Below, piece after piece: positions 17,463-25,894 of a stretch of 45,084 bases of DNA (its first letter is position 1; each line of letters begins with the position of its first letter). The stretch is taken from assembly GCA_900767675.1 (NCBI GenBank), contig CAAFZX010000040.1, positions 1 to 45,084 on the forward strand. Direction: 5' to 3'. The translations under genes were made by a program, and so were the position numbers. Below the pieces are notes generated by a model that saw only the letters and a list, made by a program, of their open reading frames with translations, was not told where the DNA came from and searched no databases. This DNA comes from an uncultured Collinsella sp. (GTDB lineage Bacteria; Actinomycetota; Coriobacteriia; Coriobacteriales; Coriobacteriaceae).

Positions 17463-18110
17463 TTAGCGGAAATGAGCTCCCACGCTAAACCTCGCGCGTG
17501 CTTTTGCCAGGCAATCGTAGTGGCCCACGTTGTGGGCATCGCTCGCGATATAGCTGTACAGGCCCTGCTTAAACAGGCGCTGCGCCGGCTTCTTTTCGCG
17601 ACCGAATCGTCCGCCTGCGATAAAGTCCGCCGAAGCCTGCAGTTTGCAGCCCAGGTCGACCAGGCGTTCAGCCACGCTCACATCCTTTTGAATCGCACGA
17701 TAGCGCTCGGGATGGGCAATAATCACCTGGTAACCGCGACACTGCAAGTCGTAGATCGTGTTCTCGTATTCCTCAAAGTCATACGAATCGGCACGCGTCG
17801 AGAGCTCAAGCAAAAACTCGTTTGAGCCATCGAAATGCAGGCGATCGGCCCATTCGACGCCCAAATCCATGAGCTTGGCATGATTGACCTCAAAGCCCAT
17901 CTGCAAATGCATATCGCCCGCATGCGCGCAAAGCAGTCGATAGGCCTCCCACATTTTTTCGAAGTCAAAATACGGGTCCCGGCAGTGTGGCGTACACACC
18001 ATGTGCGTAACGTCGACGGCGCGGGCCGCCTCGAGCATCGCCAAGCTTTGCTCGAGGTTCGCCGCGCCGTCGTCAACACCGGGCAGGATATGGCAGTGGA
18101 TGTCTCTCAT
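17463..18110 (-). CDS. cpsB: CpsB/YwqE-type tyrosine-protein phosphatase (PHP fold)
   Basis: Manganese-dependent phosphatase that removes phosphate from the tyrosine tail of the CpsD kinase. The 215-residue PHP domain shows DIHCHILPGVDDGA at residues 3-16, TPH near 40, EVN near 74, HPERY near 134 and ASDAHN near 190, matching the expected metal ligands. It is slightly shorter than the ~240-residue norm. It follows the kinase gene by 24 nt with AGAGGG as ribosome site, so kinase and phosphatase are made together. Confidence 0.9.
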   Translation of the reverse strand: MRDIHCHILPGVDDGAANLEQSLAMLEAARAVDVTHMVCTPHCRDPYFDFEKMWEAYRLLCAHAGDMHLQMGFEVNHAKLMDLGVEWADRLHFDGSNEFLLELSTRADSYDFEEYENTIYDLQCRGYQVIIAHPERYRAIQKDVSVAERLVDLGCKLQASADFIAGGRFGREKKPAQRLFKQGLYSYIASDAHNVGHYDCLAKARARFSVGAHFR

Positions 18111-18134
18111 ATCGCCCTCTTATCTGCGTCGTTG

Positions 18135-18890
18135 CTATTTCTTAAAACGCTTCGCCTTCGCAGGGGTCCCCGTTGCAGCGGCACCGCCAACAGCAGGGTT
18201 AACTCCGGCAACAGCGTTGTTCTGGCCCTTGTCCTCGCCATAGTAAGAGTAATAGTAGTCATGGCTCGAGGTCTCACAGCAGTTCATGACCGTGCCAATT
18301 ACGTTAACCTCGGCCTTGTTGAGCTGATCAAAGGCGGCAAGGATCTCGTTGCGCTTGGCGAAGTCCTCACGGATAACGTAGATGGTGCCGTCGGTAATCG
18401 CGGCGACCTCGGCGGCATCGACAAAGGTGCCCACGGGCGGCGTATCGAAAATGACGTACTGGTACTTCTCCTCCAGCGCGGCAACCAGCTTGGCAAAGCG
18501 GCGCGAGGCGATAATGTCAGCCGGGTTGGGAATGCGCGGCTCGGCATCGAGGAAGAAGAAGTTGGGCTGACCGGTTTCGACGACAGCCTCGTCAATCGAC
18601 ATCTGGTCGGAAAGGACGGCGTACAGGCCACCGGAATGACGGAGGCCCAGCAGGTTGGCAAGCGTACGGTGACGCATGTCGCACTCGACGAGAAGGACGC
18701 TCTTGCCGCTGGTCGCAATGGCCTGAGCCAGGTTGACCACAATGGTGGACTTGCCCTCGTTAGGGATGGAGGACGTCACGGTAATGGACTTGATCGGCGT
18801 ATCGACACTCGCAAAGCGAATGTTTGCCAGCAGCGTCTTGGCTGCGTTGCTAAAGGCGAGGGTATCGCTGGTTTTCTTTTTACGGGCCAT
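18135..18890 (-). CDS. cpsD: CpsD-type tyrosine autokinase (BY-kinase)
   Basis: Cytosolic kinase that partners a CpsC membrane activator and controls capsule or exopolysaccharide chain length through autophosphorylation. The 251 residues show a Walker A in SSIPNEGKST (40-49), Walker A' in VLLVECDMR (65-73) and Walker B in VIFDTPP (146-152). A C-terminal tyrosine cluster HDYYYSYYG (210-218) is the expected autophosphorylation tail. After it comes an Ala/Gly/Lys-rich extension. Its ATG lies just 3 nt past the cpsC stop. Confidence 0.93.
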   Translation of the reverse strand: MARKKKTSDTLAFSNAAKTLLANIRFASVDTPIKSITVTSSIPNEGKSTIVVNLAQAIATSGKSVLLVECDMRHRTLANLLGLRHSGGLYAVLSDQMSIDEAVVETGQPNFFFLDAEPRIPNPADIIASRRFAKLVAALEEKYQYVIFDTPPVGTFVDAAEVAAITDGTIYVIREDFAKRNEILAAFDQLNKAEVNVIGTVMNCCETSSHDYYYSYYGEDKGQNNAVAGVNPAVGGAAATGTPAKAKRFKK

Positions 18891-18893
18891 GAA

Positions 18894-19550
18894 TTACTTA
18901 CCGCCCTTCACAACGGGGAAACGGCCGATAACGGGTACACCGAGCAGCTCGACGGCATCGTCAACGGAGCGGACGCGGGTATTGAGCATGTCGAGCAGCA
19001 CGACAATTGCAACGGCGACGAACAGGCCGGCCAGTGCGGCGACCGCGATGTAGAGCTTGCGGTTGGGGCCGCTGGGCTGGTTGGGGATCTTTGCCTTATC
19101 GATCACGTTGACGGCCTGGGCGGCGTCAACGTCCTGAGCCACGGTAGACACCGAGTTAGCGATGGCGTTGGCGACAGCGGCGGCACCGTCGGGGCTGTCA
19201 CCGGTCACGGACAGCGAAATGACACGAGTCGTGGTCTCGCTCGTAACGCTCACCTTGTAATCATCCAAGTTGGAAAGACCCAGCTCCTTAGCAGCACCGC
19301 TCTTGACGCTGTCGCTATCGAGCAGCGTCGCGATATCGTTGGAGAGCATCTGGCTCGCCGACAGGTCGTTGTAGTAGCTCGTCTGGCTGCCATCGGTCTT
19401 GGCGAGAATGTACATGCTCGTCGTGGCGGTGTAGGTGTTGTCCATCATAGTGAAGGAGACGACGCCCATGGCGATCGCGCAGACCACCGGGAGGGCGATG
19501 ACCAGCTTAAGGTGCTTTTTAAGCAGCTGGAACAGTTCGAGAAGGGTCAT
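18894..19550 (-). CDS. cpsC: CpsC/Wzz-type chain-length regulator, kinase activator
   Basis: Membrane protein with two helices (about 17-37 and 167-187) and an extracellular loop; the cytosolic C-terminus activates the BY-kinase. The 218 residues include the Wzz-type N-terminus LLELFQLLKKHLKLVI and the proline-rich PNQPSGPNRK just before helix 2. The ATG has AAAGG seven bases upstream. It leads the cpsC-cpsD-cpsB unit. A TATCAT with TTCGGA 18 nt away, about 50 nt upstream, could be the promoter. Confidence 0.9.
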   Translation of the reverse strand: MTLLELFQLLKKHLKLVIALPVVCAIAMGVVSFTMMDNTYTATTSMYILAKTDGSQTSYYNDLSASQMLSNDIATLLDSDSVKSGAAKELGLSNLDDYKVSVTSETTTRVISLSVTGDSPDGAAAVANAIANSVSTVAQDVDAAQAVNVIDKAKIPNQPSGPNRKLYIAVAALAGLFVAVAIVVLLDMLNTRVRSVDDAVELLGVPVIGRFPVVKGGK

Positions 19551-19673
19551 GCAGCTTGCCTTTCATTTCCCTAGTTCATATCGACAAAACTGCTCGTATG
19601 ATATCGCATCTTTTTGCCATGTCCGAACTCTATACATAAGATACAGCGCTTACACCATTGTTGCGCAACATTA

Positions 19674-19702
19674 ACGCCGCACCGGCAGCCCCGATGCGGC
19701 GT
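19674..19702 (-). terminator. Hairpin after phoR
   Basis: ACGCCGCA(T/C)CGG arms pair over 12 bp, 25 nt after the phoR stop codon. The T-tract is poor (TTAATGTTG), so termination may be partial. Confidence 0.5.
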
Positions 19703-19726
19703 GAAATTCACATGTTTGCAGAACCG

Positions 19727-21151
19727 CTACACGAACTGCTCGTCCTGTTGCACGGGAAACGTCACCGTGATGGTGGTCCCCACCCCCAACTCGCTTGACA
19801 GATCGAGCGAGGCGTGATGATACAGGGCGGCATGCTTGACGATGGCCAGACCCAGACCCGTTCCACCGCGCGCTTTAGAACGGCTCTTGTCAACGCGATA
19901 GAAACGCTCGAATACCTTGCCCTGCTCCTCGGGCGCAATGCCAATGCCAGTATCGGCAACCGACAGATACGGGCGCCCGTCGTCGTTGGTTCCGCACCGC
20001 AACGTCACCGTACCGCCGGGCCGGTTGTAGCGAATGGCGTTGCTCGCCAGGTTATAGATGAGCTCATCGATCAGACGCGATACGCCTTCGACGACCACAG
20101 GCTTGGTCTCATGGCCTATCGTCACATTTGCCTGGCGAGCGACCTGCTCAAGACGCTGCTCGACCGCGTAGATAGCACGCGAAAGCTCAATGGGCTCCGT
20201 TGAGCCAATGGGCACCGCCTCGCCATCGCTCGCACGCTCGGCCTCATCCAAGTTCGAAAGCGTGAGGATATCGTTGACGAGCGCCGCCAACCGGCCTGCC
20301 TCACGGTAGATGCGGCCGCCAAAGGTGCGCAGATCGTCCTCGCCCTCGACCATGCCGTTCGCGATGAGCTCGGCATAGCCCGAAATCGCCGTAAGCGGCG
20401 TCTTGAGTTCGTGGGTGATATTGGCCGTGAACTCGCGGCGCATACGGTCGTTGTCCGCCAGCACCGCCATCTGGCGCTTGAGCTCTTGGCGCTGCGACTC
20501 AATGCGCTCGAGCATGGGAACCATCTCGGCATAGGCATGCTCATAGCTACGGCGCGGGTGGTCCAGATCCACCTCTTGCAGCGGCGCGATAATGGCACGG
20601 GATTCACGGCGTGCCAGGAAAAACGAGAGCACCGCACCTGCTGCCGCAATAAGCAGCATCGGCGCCACCATCGACAGCAAAATCGCCGCAACGCCAGGTT
20701 GAGCTTGCGCTAGGCGGACAACTTGACCGTTATCGAGCCGGACGGCGCGGTACAGCATGATCTCATCGAGCGTAGAGCTCGAGCGCTCCGCAGAGCCCGA
20801 GCCGCTCTCGAAGGCCTCGACGACCTCGGGGCGATCACCATGGTTGGGCAGCATGGCAGGCGACGCTTCGTTATCGTAGGCAACCGATCCATCCTTGTTA
20901 ATCAGCGTGATGCGCAAGTCCTCGCGATCGAGGCTACGCAAGAACGGGATGGGCTCCCGCTGCTCGTCGAGGGCGGCAGCAATGAGCTCGGTTTCCTGCG
21001 CCAGATTGGCGCTCGTGGCATCCGCCAAGGTGTTTTGCACAAAGAACGCACCCAGCACCGTAAACGCCACGATAACCGCCATGGCGCAGACAAAGATCGT
21101 CGCAAAAACGCGGTGCGACAACGTGTGTTTTCCCTGGGGGGCAAAGACCAC
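19727..21151 (-). CDS. phoR: Sensor histidine kinase, PhoR-like
   Basis: Membrane sensor kinase, partner of the response regulator just upstream. Of 474 residues, helix 1 is about 15-37, the extracellular sensor region about 40-150, and helix 2 about 155-180. Next comes a linker without a recognisable PAS motif, then the H-box FTANITHELKTPLTAISG with His247, an N-box NLASNAIRYN, DTGIGI, and GGTGLGLAIVKH. The GTG start is favoured by GGAGGAG overlapping the regulator's stop codon. Its place in the pstB-phoB-phoR run supports phosphate sensing, but assignment to PhoR rests on context. Confidence 0.88.
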   Translation of the reverse strand: MVFAPQGKHTLSHRVFATIFVCAMAVIVAFTVLGAFFVQNTLADATSANLAQETELIAAALDEQREPIPFLRSLDREDLRITLINKDGSVAYDNEASPAMLPNHGDRPEVVEAFESGSGSAERSSSTLDEIMLYRAVRLDNGQVVRLAQAQPGVAAILLSMVAPMLLIAAAGAVLSFFLARRESRAIIAPLQEVDLDHPRRSYEHAYAEMVPMLERIESQRQELKRQMAVLADNDRMRREFTANITHELKTPLTAISGYAELIANGMVEGEDDLRTFGGRIYREAGRLAALVNDILTLSNLDEAERASDGEAVPIGSTEPIELSRAIYAVEQRLEQVARQANVTIGHETKPVVVEGVSRLIDELIYNLASNAIRYNRPGGTVTLRCGTNDDGRPYLSVADTGIGIAPEEQGKVFERFYRVDKSRSKARGGTGLGLAIVKHAALYHHASLDLSSELGVGTTITVTFPVQQDEQFV

Positions 21152-21154
21152 GGG

Positions 21155-21883
21155 TTACTCCTCCGATGCGGCGGCCGCGGCATCGTCACCTTCGGCACCA
21201 TCACCGGCCGAAGGCTCGGCCAAGCGGTAGCCCACGCCGCGCACGGTCTCGATGGCGCTGGCATGCTCGCCCAGTTTTTGACGAAGCGTCTGCACGTGAA
21301 CGTCGACAGTGCGCGAACCGCCGTCGAAGTCCCAGCCCCATACGCTCTGCAGCAACGACTCGCGGGTAAAAACCACGCCGGGCTTGCGCATGAGATACTC
21401 AAGCAGGTCGAACTCGCGCAGGGTGAGCTTGAGCGGCTCGCCGGCAACGGTTACCTCGCGGTGGCTAGGCGAAAGCACGATATCGCCCACGCTCAGCACA
21501 TCGCTCGCCTGCTTGACCATGCCGCCACGACGCAACAGCGCACGACAGCGGCTCGCGAGCTCCATGAGCGAAAACGGCTTGGTCAGGTAATCGTCGGCAC
21601 CGCCGTCGAGCGCCATGACCTTGTCGAGCTCGGTGTCCTTGGCGGTAAGCATCATGATGGGCACCGTCGCCGTCAGGCGATCGGCGCGCAGGCGACGCAT
21701 AATCGCCAGGCCATCGGTGTCGGGCAGCATGATGTCGAGCAGCACAGCATCGGGCACCCGTCGCGCCACGGCAGCTTTAAACTCGCCATCGCACGAAAAG
21801 CCCTCGGCCTCGATCCCCTGCTTGCGCAGAGCATAGACCGTCAAATCCCTGATGTTGTCATCGTCCTCGACGTAGTAGATCAT
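21155..21883 (-). CDS. phoB: OmpR/PhoB-family response regulator
   Basis: DNA-binding response regulator. The receiver domain (residues 1-115) has the acidic pair Glu6-Asp7-Asp8, phospho-acceptor Asp50 in VLLDIMLPDTDG, and Lys in LTKPF. A winged-helix domain (about 130-225) contains LTLREFDLLEYLMRKPG and SRTVDVHVQTLRQKL. There is a short Ala/Glu tail. The ATG has AAAGGGG six bases upstream. It lies 65 nt behind pstB and four bases before phoR. The name PhoB follows from the family and its position next to pstB. Confidence 0.88.
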   Translation of the reverse strand: MIYYVEDDDNIRDLTVYALRKQGIEAEGFSCDGEFKAAVARRVPDAVLLDIMLPDTDGLAIMRRLRADRLTATVPIMMLTAKDTELDKVMALDGGADDYLTKPFSLMELASRCRALLRRGGMVKQASDVLSVGDIVLSPSHREVTVAGEPLKLTLREFDLLEYLMRKPGVVFTRESLLQSVWGWDFDGGSRTVDVHVQTLRQKLGEHASAIETVRGVGYRLAEPSAGDGAEGDDAAAAASEE

Positions 21884-21947
21884 GTTGAACCCCTTTGCGG
21901 CCGGTATGACCGCATCTTAACCCTAAAGGCGCCTGTACTAGACGGTA

Positions 21948-22823
21948 TCAGCCAAAACGGCCCGTCAAATAATCCGCCGTACGCGAATCGGTCGGATTCT
22001 TAAAGAGCTGCGCGGTGGGCGCGTGCTCCACCAGCTCGCCCAGCAAGAAAAACGCAACCGAGTCGGAGATGCGCGCAGCCTGCTGCATGTTGTGCGTAAC
22101 GACCACCAGCGTGCACGTTTCCTTGAGCTCGCACGCCAGCTGCTCCACCACCAGCGTCGACACGGGATCGAGGGCCGAGGTCGGCTCGTCCATCAACAGG
22201 ATGTCGGGCTGCACGGCCAGCGCGCGGGCGATGCACAGGCGCTGTTGCTGTCCGCCCGAAAGACCCAGGCCTGATTCCTTGAGCTTGTCCTTGACCTCGT
22301 CCCACAACGCGGCGCGGCGCAGGGAGTCCTCAACCAGCTCGTCGAGCACGGCGCGGTCACGCACTCCCATGCCGCGAGGGCCGTAGGCAACGTTGTCGTA
22401 GATGCTCATGGGAAACGGGTTGGGGCGCTGGAACACCATGCCCACGCGCTGGCGCAGGCGGCAGATATCGTAATCGCCCAGGATGTTCTGGCCGTCGAGC
22501 GCAATCTTGCCCTCGATACGGCAATCCTTGATACCGTCGTTCATGCGATTAAAGCAGCGCAGCAGCGTCGACTTTCCGCAGCCCGAAGGCCCGATGAACG
22601 AGGTGATCTGCTTGTCGCGGATTTTGATGTTCACGTCCTTGAGCGCATGATGGTCGCCATAGAACAGGTCGAGGCTCTCGACATCGATGCGCGTCGGCGA
22701 GGCGGCAAGGTCCTCTGCCGTGGGGTGAGTCGCATCCCCAACTTCGCGCTCGTGCGCGGCCTCGGCCTGCGCCTCCATGAGTTCCTCAAGCTCCGTGGGC
22801 TCCATAGCCGCAGCAGCCGTCAT
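21948..22823 (-). CDS. pstB: Phosphate ABC transporter ATPase PstB
   Basis: ATPase of the PstSCAB phosphate importer, peripheral to the membrane. The core (about residues 45-290) has Walker A GPSGCGKST, VFQRPNPFPMSIYDN (characteristic of PstB), signature LSGGQQQRLCIARAL, Walker B ILLMDEPTSALD and the His switch in THNMQQAARI. An unusual ~40-residue acidic N-terminal extension precedes the core. I chose the ATG at 22823 because GGAGG lies eight bases upstream and the ATG at 22838 overlaps that site. The genes for the binding protein and permeases are not in the window; upstream is a different two-component system. Confidence 0.95.
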   Translation of the reverse strand: MTAAAAMEPTELEELMEAQAEAAHEREVGDATHPTAEDLAASPTRIDVESLDLFYGDHHALKDVNIKIRDKQITSFIGPSGCGKSTLLRCFNRMNDGIKDCRIEGKIALDGQNILGDYDICRLRQRVGMVFQRPNPFPMSIYDNVAYGPRGMGVRDRAVLDELVEDSLRRAALWDEVKDKLKESGLGLSGGQQQRLCIARALAVQPDILLMDEPTSALDPVSTLVVEQLACELKETCTLVVVTHNMQQAARISDSVAFFLLGELVEHAPTAQLFKNPTDSRTADYLTGRFG

Positions 22824-22898
22824 ACCGCATACCTCCATATCGATATCAATTCAGCAGTATCGATAGTAGAAATTGCGGCTCATACGCACGTGAGCGCA

Positions 22899-22915
22899 TT
22901 GTCAGGTGTTTGTAA
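22899..22915 (-). promoter_or_regulatory. Candidate Pho box upstream of pstB
   Basis: On the minus strand TTACAA and TGACAA occur 11 nt apart, the spacing of PhoB/PhoP-type direct repeats. A weaker third repeat, TCACGT, is in the same phase. The site lies 76-92 nt before the pstB start, in the pstB-phoB-phoR promoter region, and would allow autoregulation. Confidence 0.35.
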
Positions 22916-22926
22916 GGGCACGCTGG

Positions 22927-24165
22927 CTATGCGTCGGGCAGCTCGATGGTAAACACCGTGTGCTCGGGCGTCGATTCGCACGCAATGGTACCGCCATGTG
23001 CCGCGACGATCTCTTTGGCGATGGCAAGCCCCAGCCCGGCGCCGCCGCGGTTGGTCGCACGCGCCGCATCCAGACGATAGAACTTCTCAAAGATCACCTT
23101 GAGCTTTGCCGCCGGAATCGGATCGCCCTGGTTGATAAAGCGTATCCGCACGCCGCCATCGTTTTGGTGCCCGGCTTCAATCGTAATGATCGATCCTTCG
23201 TAGCTATAGGCGATGGCGTTTTTCATGATGTTGTTGAACACGCGGGCCATCTTGTCGCCATCCACGAGCACCGTCAGGTCCTCGCGAATATCAACTTGGA
23301 CGTCTTTGTGTTGCTCGTTGAGAATGGGATAGAACTCGTCGGCCACCTGCGCCAGCAGCAATCCCAGGTCAACATAGCCGCGCGTGAGCACGATGTCGTG
23401 GAAATCGAAGCGCGTGATGTCGAAGAACTCCTCGATGAGCGCGTCGAGGCGGTGGGCTTTGTCGAGCGCCACGCCTGTAAAGTGCGCGCGCTGCTCAACC
23501 GGCAGGTCGGGCGCCTCCTGCAACAGCGAAAGATAGCCCACCACGCTGGCAAGCGGCGTGCGCAGGTCATGCGCCAAGTATGTGACCAAATCGTCTTTGC
23601 GGTGCGACTCATCACGCAGGGCCTGCTGGACCTTGCGCTCGCAATCACGAACCTTGTTGAGCGCGCCCTCGACTTCTAGAAAATCGCCGTCGATGTTGTC
23701 CCACGCATCGGGGTGATCGATCAGGCGATCCTGAATTCGGGCGGCAAGCACGCGGTCAGCATACTGCCCGCCCTGCTCAAAGCCCTGGTAGTACAGAGCG
23801 CGGCCGCAAAAGAACAGCACACACACGGCGAGCGCCAGCACAAAGCCAAGCATGTTGAACACAAAGGCGGCGTCAAAGAACACAGACTCGGCCATGCCGC
23901 CAAGCGCCATGGCACCAATCGCCAGCGTTATAGCCCACGCGGCACCGCCAATCACGACGCAACGACGTACGATTTCAAAGCGATCGATCAGCAAAAAGCC
24001 GATGAGTAGCACCGCCAAGATACCGACGATATTGTCGATACCGATCAACAACAGGCTCAGCAAAAAGAGCAGCACCGTCGCGAGCACACGATTGTCGACG
24101 ACTGCCCGCACATATTCAAAGAGTCGATCGGGCACCTCGAATGCCTGCCTATCGTCTTTTGTCAT
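22927..24165 (-). CDS. Membrane histidine kinase, VanS/SasR-like
   Basis: Sensor kinase of 412 residues. There are two pairs of hydrophobic segments (about residues 27-62 and 70-122) with no large extracellular domain, so it probably senses within the membrane. The H-box is VTYLAHDLRTPLASVVGYLS with His199. The N-box FNNIMKNAIAYS and GGAGLGLAIAKEI follow; the G1 box is poorly conserved (RFINQGDPI in place of DNG). The frame opens upstream to 24252, but the ATG at 24165 has GAGG eight bases before it and avoids overlap with the regulator gene. It is the partner of the regulator 25 nt upstream. The signal is unknown. Confidence 0.88.
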   Translation of the reverse strand: MTKDDRQAFEVPDRLFEYVRAVVDNRVLATVLLFLLSLLLIGIDNIVGILAVLLIGFLLIDRFEIVRRCVVIGGAAWAITLAIGAMALGGMAESVFFDAAFVFNMLGFVLALAVCVLFFCGRALYYQGFEQGGQYADRVLAARIQDRLIDHPDAWDNIDGDFLEVEGALNKVRDCERKVQQALRDESHRKDDLVTYLAHDLRTPLASVVGYLSLLQEAPDLPVEQRAHFTGVALDKAHRLDALIEEFFDITRFDFHDIVLTRGYVDLGLLLAQVADEFYPILNEQHKDVQVDIREDLTVLVDGDKMARVFNNIMKNAIAYSYEGSIITIEAGHQNDGGVRIRFINQGDPIPAAKLKVIFEKFYRLDAARATNRGGAGLGLAIAKEIVAAHGGTIACESTPEHTVFTIELPDA

Positions 24166-24190
24166 ATCCATGTCCTCACAAACAAAGGCG

Positions 24191-24886
24191 TTATTCGATG
24201 ATGTAGCCGACGCCCCAGACGTTTTTGATAAAGCGCGGCTTTTGGGCATCATCGCCGATCTTTTCGCGCAGGTGGCGGATGTGCACCATCACCGTGTTGT
24301 TGGAACCAGGCATAAAGTCCTCGTTCCACACCGCACGAAACAGGTCCTCCACGGGCACTACGCTGCCGCGATGCTCGACCAGATACAGCAAGATGGAATA
24401 CTCGATGGGCGTCAGGCGCACCGGCGCGCCGTCCACCGTCACGGAGCGAGCATCACGGTTAATCTCGAGGCCGTCGAGTTGGAGGGTCGAAGACTCGGTC
24501 GCCTGCGCGCGGCTACCGTAGCTGGTATAGCGGCGCAGCTGGGCATGGACGCGCGCGATGAGCTCCAACGGGCGGAACGGCTTGACCACGTAATCGTCTG
24601 CGCCGAGCGAAAGGCCTTCAATCTTGTCCTGCTGGGCATCGCGCGCCGTCAGCATAATCACGGGATAGGTATGGTTGGCACGGATGGTGCGCAGTAACTC
24701 AAAGCCATCGATATCGGGCAGCATGACATCCAGCAGCGCCAGGTCAAACTCTTGCTCCAAGATTGCCTTGGCCGCATCGGCCCCGCTGTAGGCGATCTGG
24801 ACGTCAAAGCCCTCTTTTGTAAGGTAGATACCAACCAAGTCGGCGATGGCCTTTTCGTCATCAACTACCAAAATGCGCTCGTTCAT
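24191..24886 (-). CDS. OmpR/VanR-family response regulator
   Basis: Response regulator of 231 residues. The receiver has Asp9/Asp10, phospho-acceptor Asp53 in LALLDVMLPDIDG and Lys in VVKPF. The winged helix is VRLTPIEYSILLYLVEHRG followed by NTVMVHIRHLREKIG. It resembles VanR-type regulators that act with VanS-like kinases; no van resistance genes are present. A palindromic repeat 66-80 nt upstream may be its own binding site. Confidence 0.9.
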   Translation of the reverse strand: MNERILVVDDEKAIADLVGIYLTKEGFDVQIAYSGADAAKAILEQEFDLALLDVMLPDIDGFELLRTIRANHTYPVIMLTARDAQQDKIEGLSLGADDYVVKPFRPLELIARVHAQLRRYTSYGSRAQATESSTLQLDGLEINRDARSVTVDGAPVRLTPIEYSILLYLVEHRGSVVPVEDLFRAVWNEDFMPGSNNTVMVHIRHLREKIGDDAQKPRFIKNVWGVGYIIE

Positions 24887-24951
24887 GCGTGCTCCTCTCG
24901 CGCTCCATTATGCCCGAGACGGCGGCCGCCACACACAACAAGCGCGGGCGA

Positions 24952-24966
24952 TTAAGTCGACCTTAA
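24952..24966. promoter_or_regulatory. Candidate response-regulator binding site
   Basis: TTAAG-N5-CTTAA is an inverted repeat. On the minus strand it can also be read as CTTAA direct repeats 11 nt apart, the spacing preferred by OmpR-type regulators. It sits upstream of the VanR-like gene. Confidence 0.3.
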
Positions 24967-25053
24967 GCACCCTTGCGCCCGTTCGAGCACGAATGCGGGC
25001 CATGCGCGCGGCGAAACTCAACCTGAGTGAATGCATCAAGTTGATTTTGATAT

Positions 25054-25323
25054 TTAATTACCGCTTTTCTTTTCGAATCCCTTGAGACCCGCCATATCCA
25101 TCTCTGATTGCAGGCGCTCAGACAAGGCTAGAGCGGAGATACCCAATGCACGCGCATAATCAAATTGTTCGTATAGCTTAAGAGACCGTTCTCCTGTTTC
25201 GACCTTCGACACAAACGATTGCGGCACGCAAAGGGCGCGCGCAATATCGACCTGGGTCAAACCAGATTCTTTTCTCATGCGAGCGAGGCAACGACCGCAC
25301 ACCTTGTTAGCGTCAACGTTCAT
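25054..25323 (-). CDS. XRE-family helix-turn-helix regulator
   Basis: Small DNA-binding protein of about 89 residues. The HTH is visible in LTQVDIARALCVPQSFVSKVETGERSL (split here as LTQVDIARALCVPQ and SFVSKVETGERSL). The frame is open to a TTG at 25359, but that stretch consists of the GGGATAT repeats of the likely promoter, so I take the ATG at 25323. There is no strong ribosome site. A Cys-x2-Cys (CGRC) precedes the HTH. It is divergent from the SHOCT-TM2 cassette and probably controls it. A short ACTCA/TGAGT hairpin downstream may end its transcript. Confidence 0.85.
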   Translation of the reverse strand: MNVDANKVCGRCLARMRKESGLTQVDIARALCVPQSFVSKVETGERSLKLYEQFDYARALGISALALSERLQSEMDMAGLKGFEKKSGN

Positions 25324-25335
25324 GCCGTCAAAGCT

Positions 25336-25369
25336 ATATCCCGTATCTGGATATCCCAAATTAGGATAT
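25336..25369. promoter_or_regulatory. Candidate operator between XRE gene and SHOCT-TM2 cassette
   Basis: ATATCCC occurs at 25336-25342 and 25351-25357 (15-nt pitch), with an inverted GGATAT at 25364-25369. The repeats fill the AT-rich divergent promoter region and suit a dimeric XRE repressor. Confidence 0.4.
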
Positions 25370-25424
25370 TCTTGGTTTATTAAACGGGGTTCTTGCCCAT
25401 TCAGCTCCTACCGATTGGAATGCG

Positions 25425-25892
25425 ATGGAAATACTCGACCAAATAAAATCCCTCAAAGAGCTGCAGGAAATGGGGGCAATTAGCCAAGAAGAGTTCGATG
25501 AACAGAAGCGTCGAATTCTCGACCATCACTTTGATGGAAGTAGATTAGAGACATCCAACACCCGTGGTGGGCAGGAACCCCGTGGCGAGCAGGGACTCTT
25601 TTATTCCAACACCGCAAACAACAATTCCCCAGCAAATTCAACGTCCCCAAAAAGTAAGATAGTCGCCGGATTGCTTGCAATATGCCTTGGCGCCCTTGGC
25701 ATCCACAAGTTCTATCTCGGCTATAAAAACGAGGGTATAGCAATGCTGCTAGGGACGCTGCTCGGATCGCTTTTAATTATTGGGCCTTTGGTCATGAACC
25801 TGATTTCCTTCATCGAGGGAATCATCTACCTCACAAAAACTGATAGCGACTTTGAAGTCCAGTATGTCCTCGGCCATAAGGGGTGGTTTTAA
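25425..25892 (+). CDS. SHOCT-TM2 domain membrane protein
   Basis: A 155-residue protein. Residues 2-32 form a SHOCT motif (IKSLKELQEMGAISQEEFDE then QKRRIL), followed by a polar Asn/Ser linker (35-75). A TM2 domain then has two helices: LAICLGALGIHKFYLGYKN carries the TM2 hallmark G-x2-HKFYLG, and the second helix is about 100-130. The function of bacterial TM2 proteins is unknown. The ATG has only a weak ribosome site (GGAA). It is the first gene of a three-gene cassette. Codon use is more AT-rich than in the neighbours, suggesting acquisition. Confidence 0.87.
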   Translation: MEILDQIKSLKELQEMGAISQEEFDEQKRRILDHHFDGSRLETSNTRGGQEPRGEQGLFYSNTANNNSPANSTSPKSKIVAGLLAICLGALGIHKFYLGYKNEGIAMLLGTLLGSLLIIGPLVMNLISFIEGIIYLTKTDSDFEVQYVLGHKGWF

Positions 25893-25894
25893 TA

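Noticed and set aside
22927..24886. Vancomycin resistance locus
   Set aside because: Only the VanR/VanS-like pair is present; no vanH, vanA or vanX-type genes flank it.
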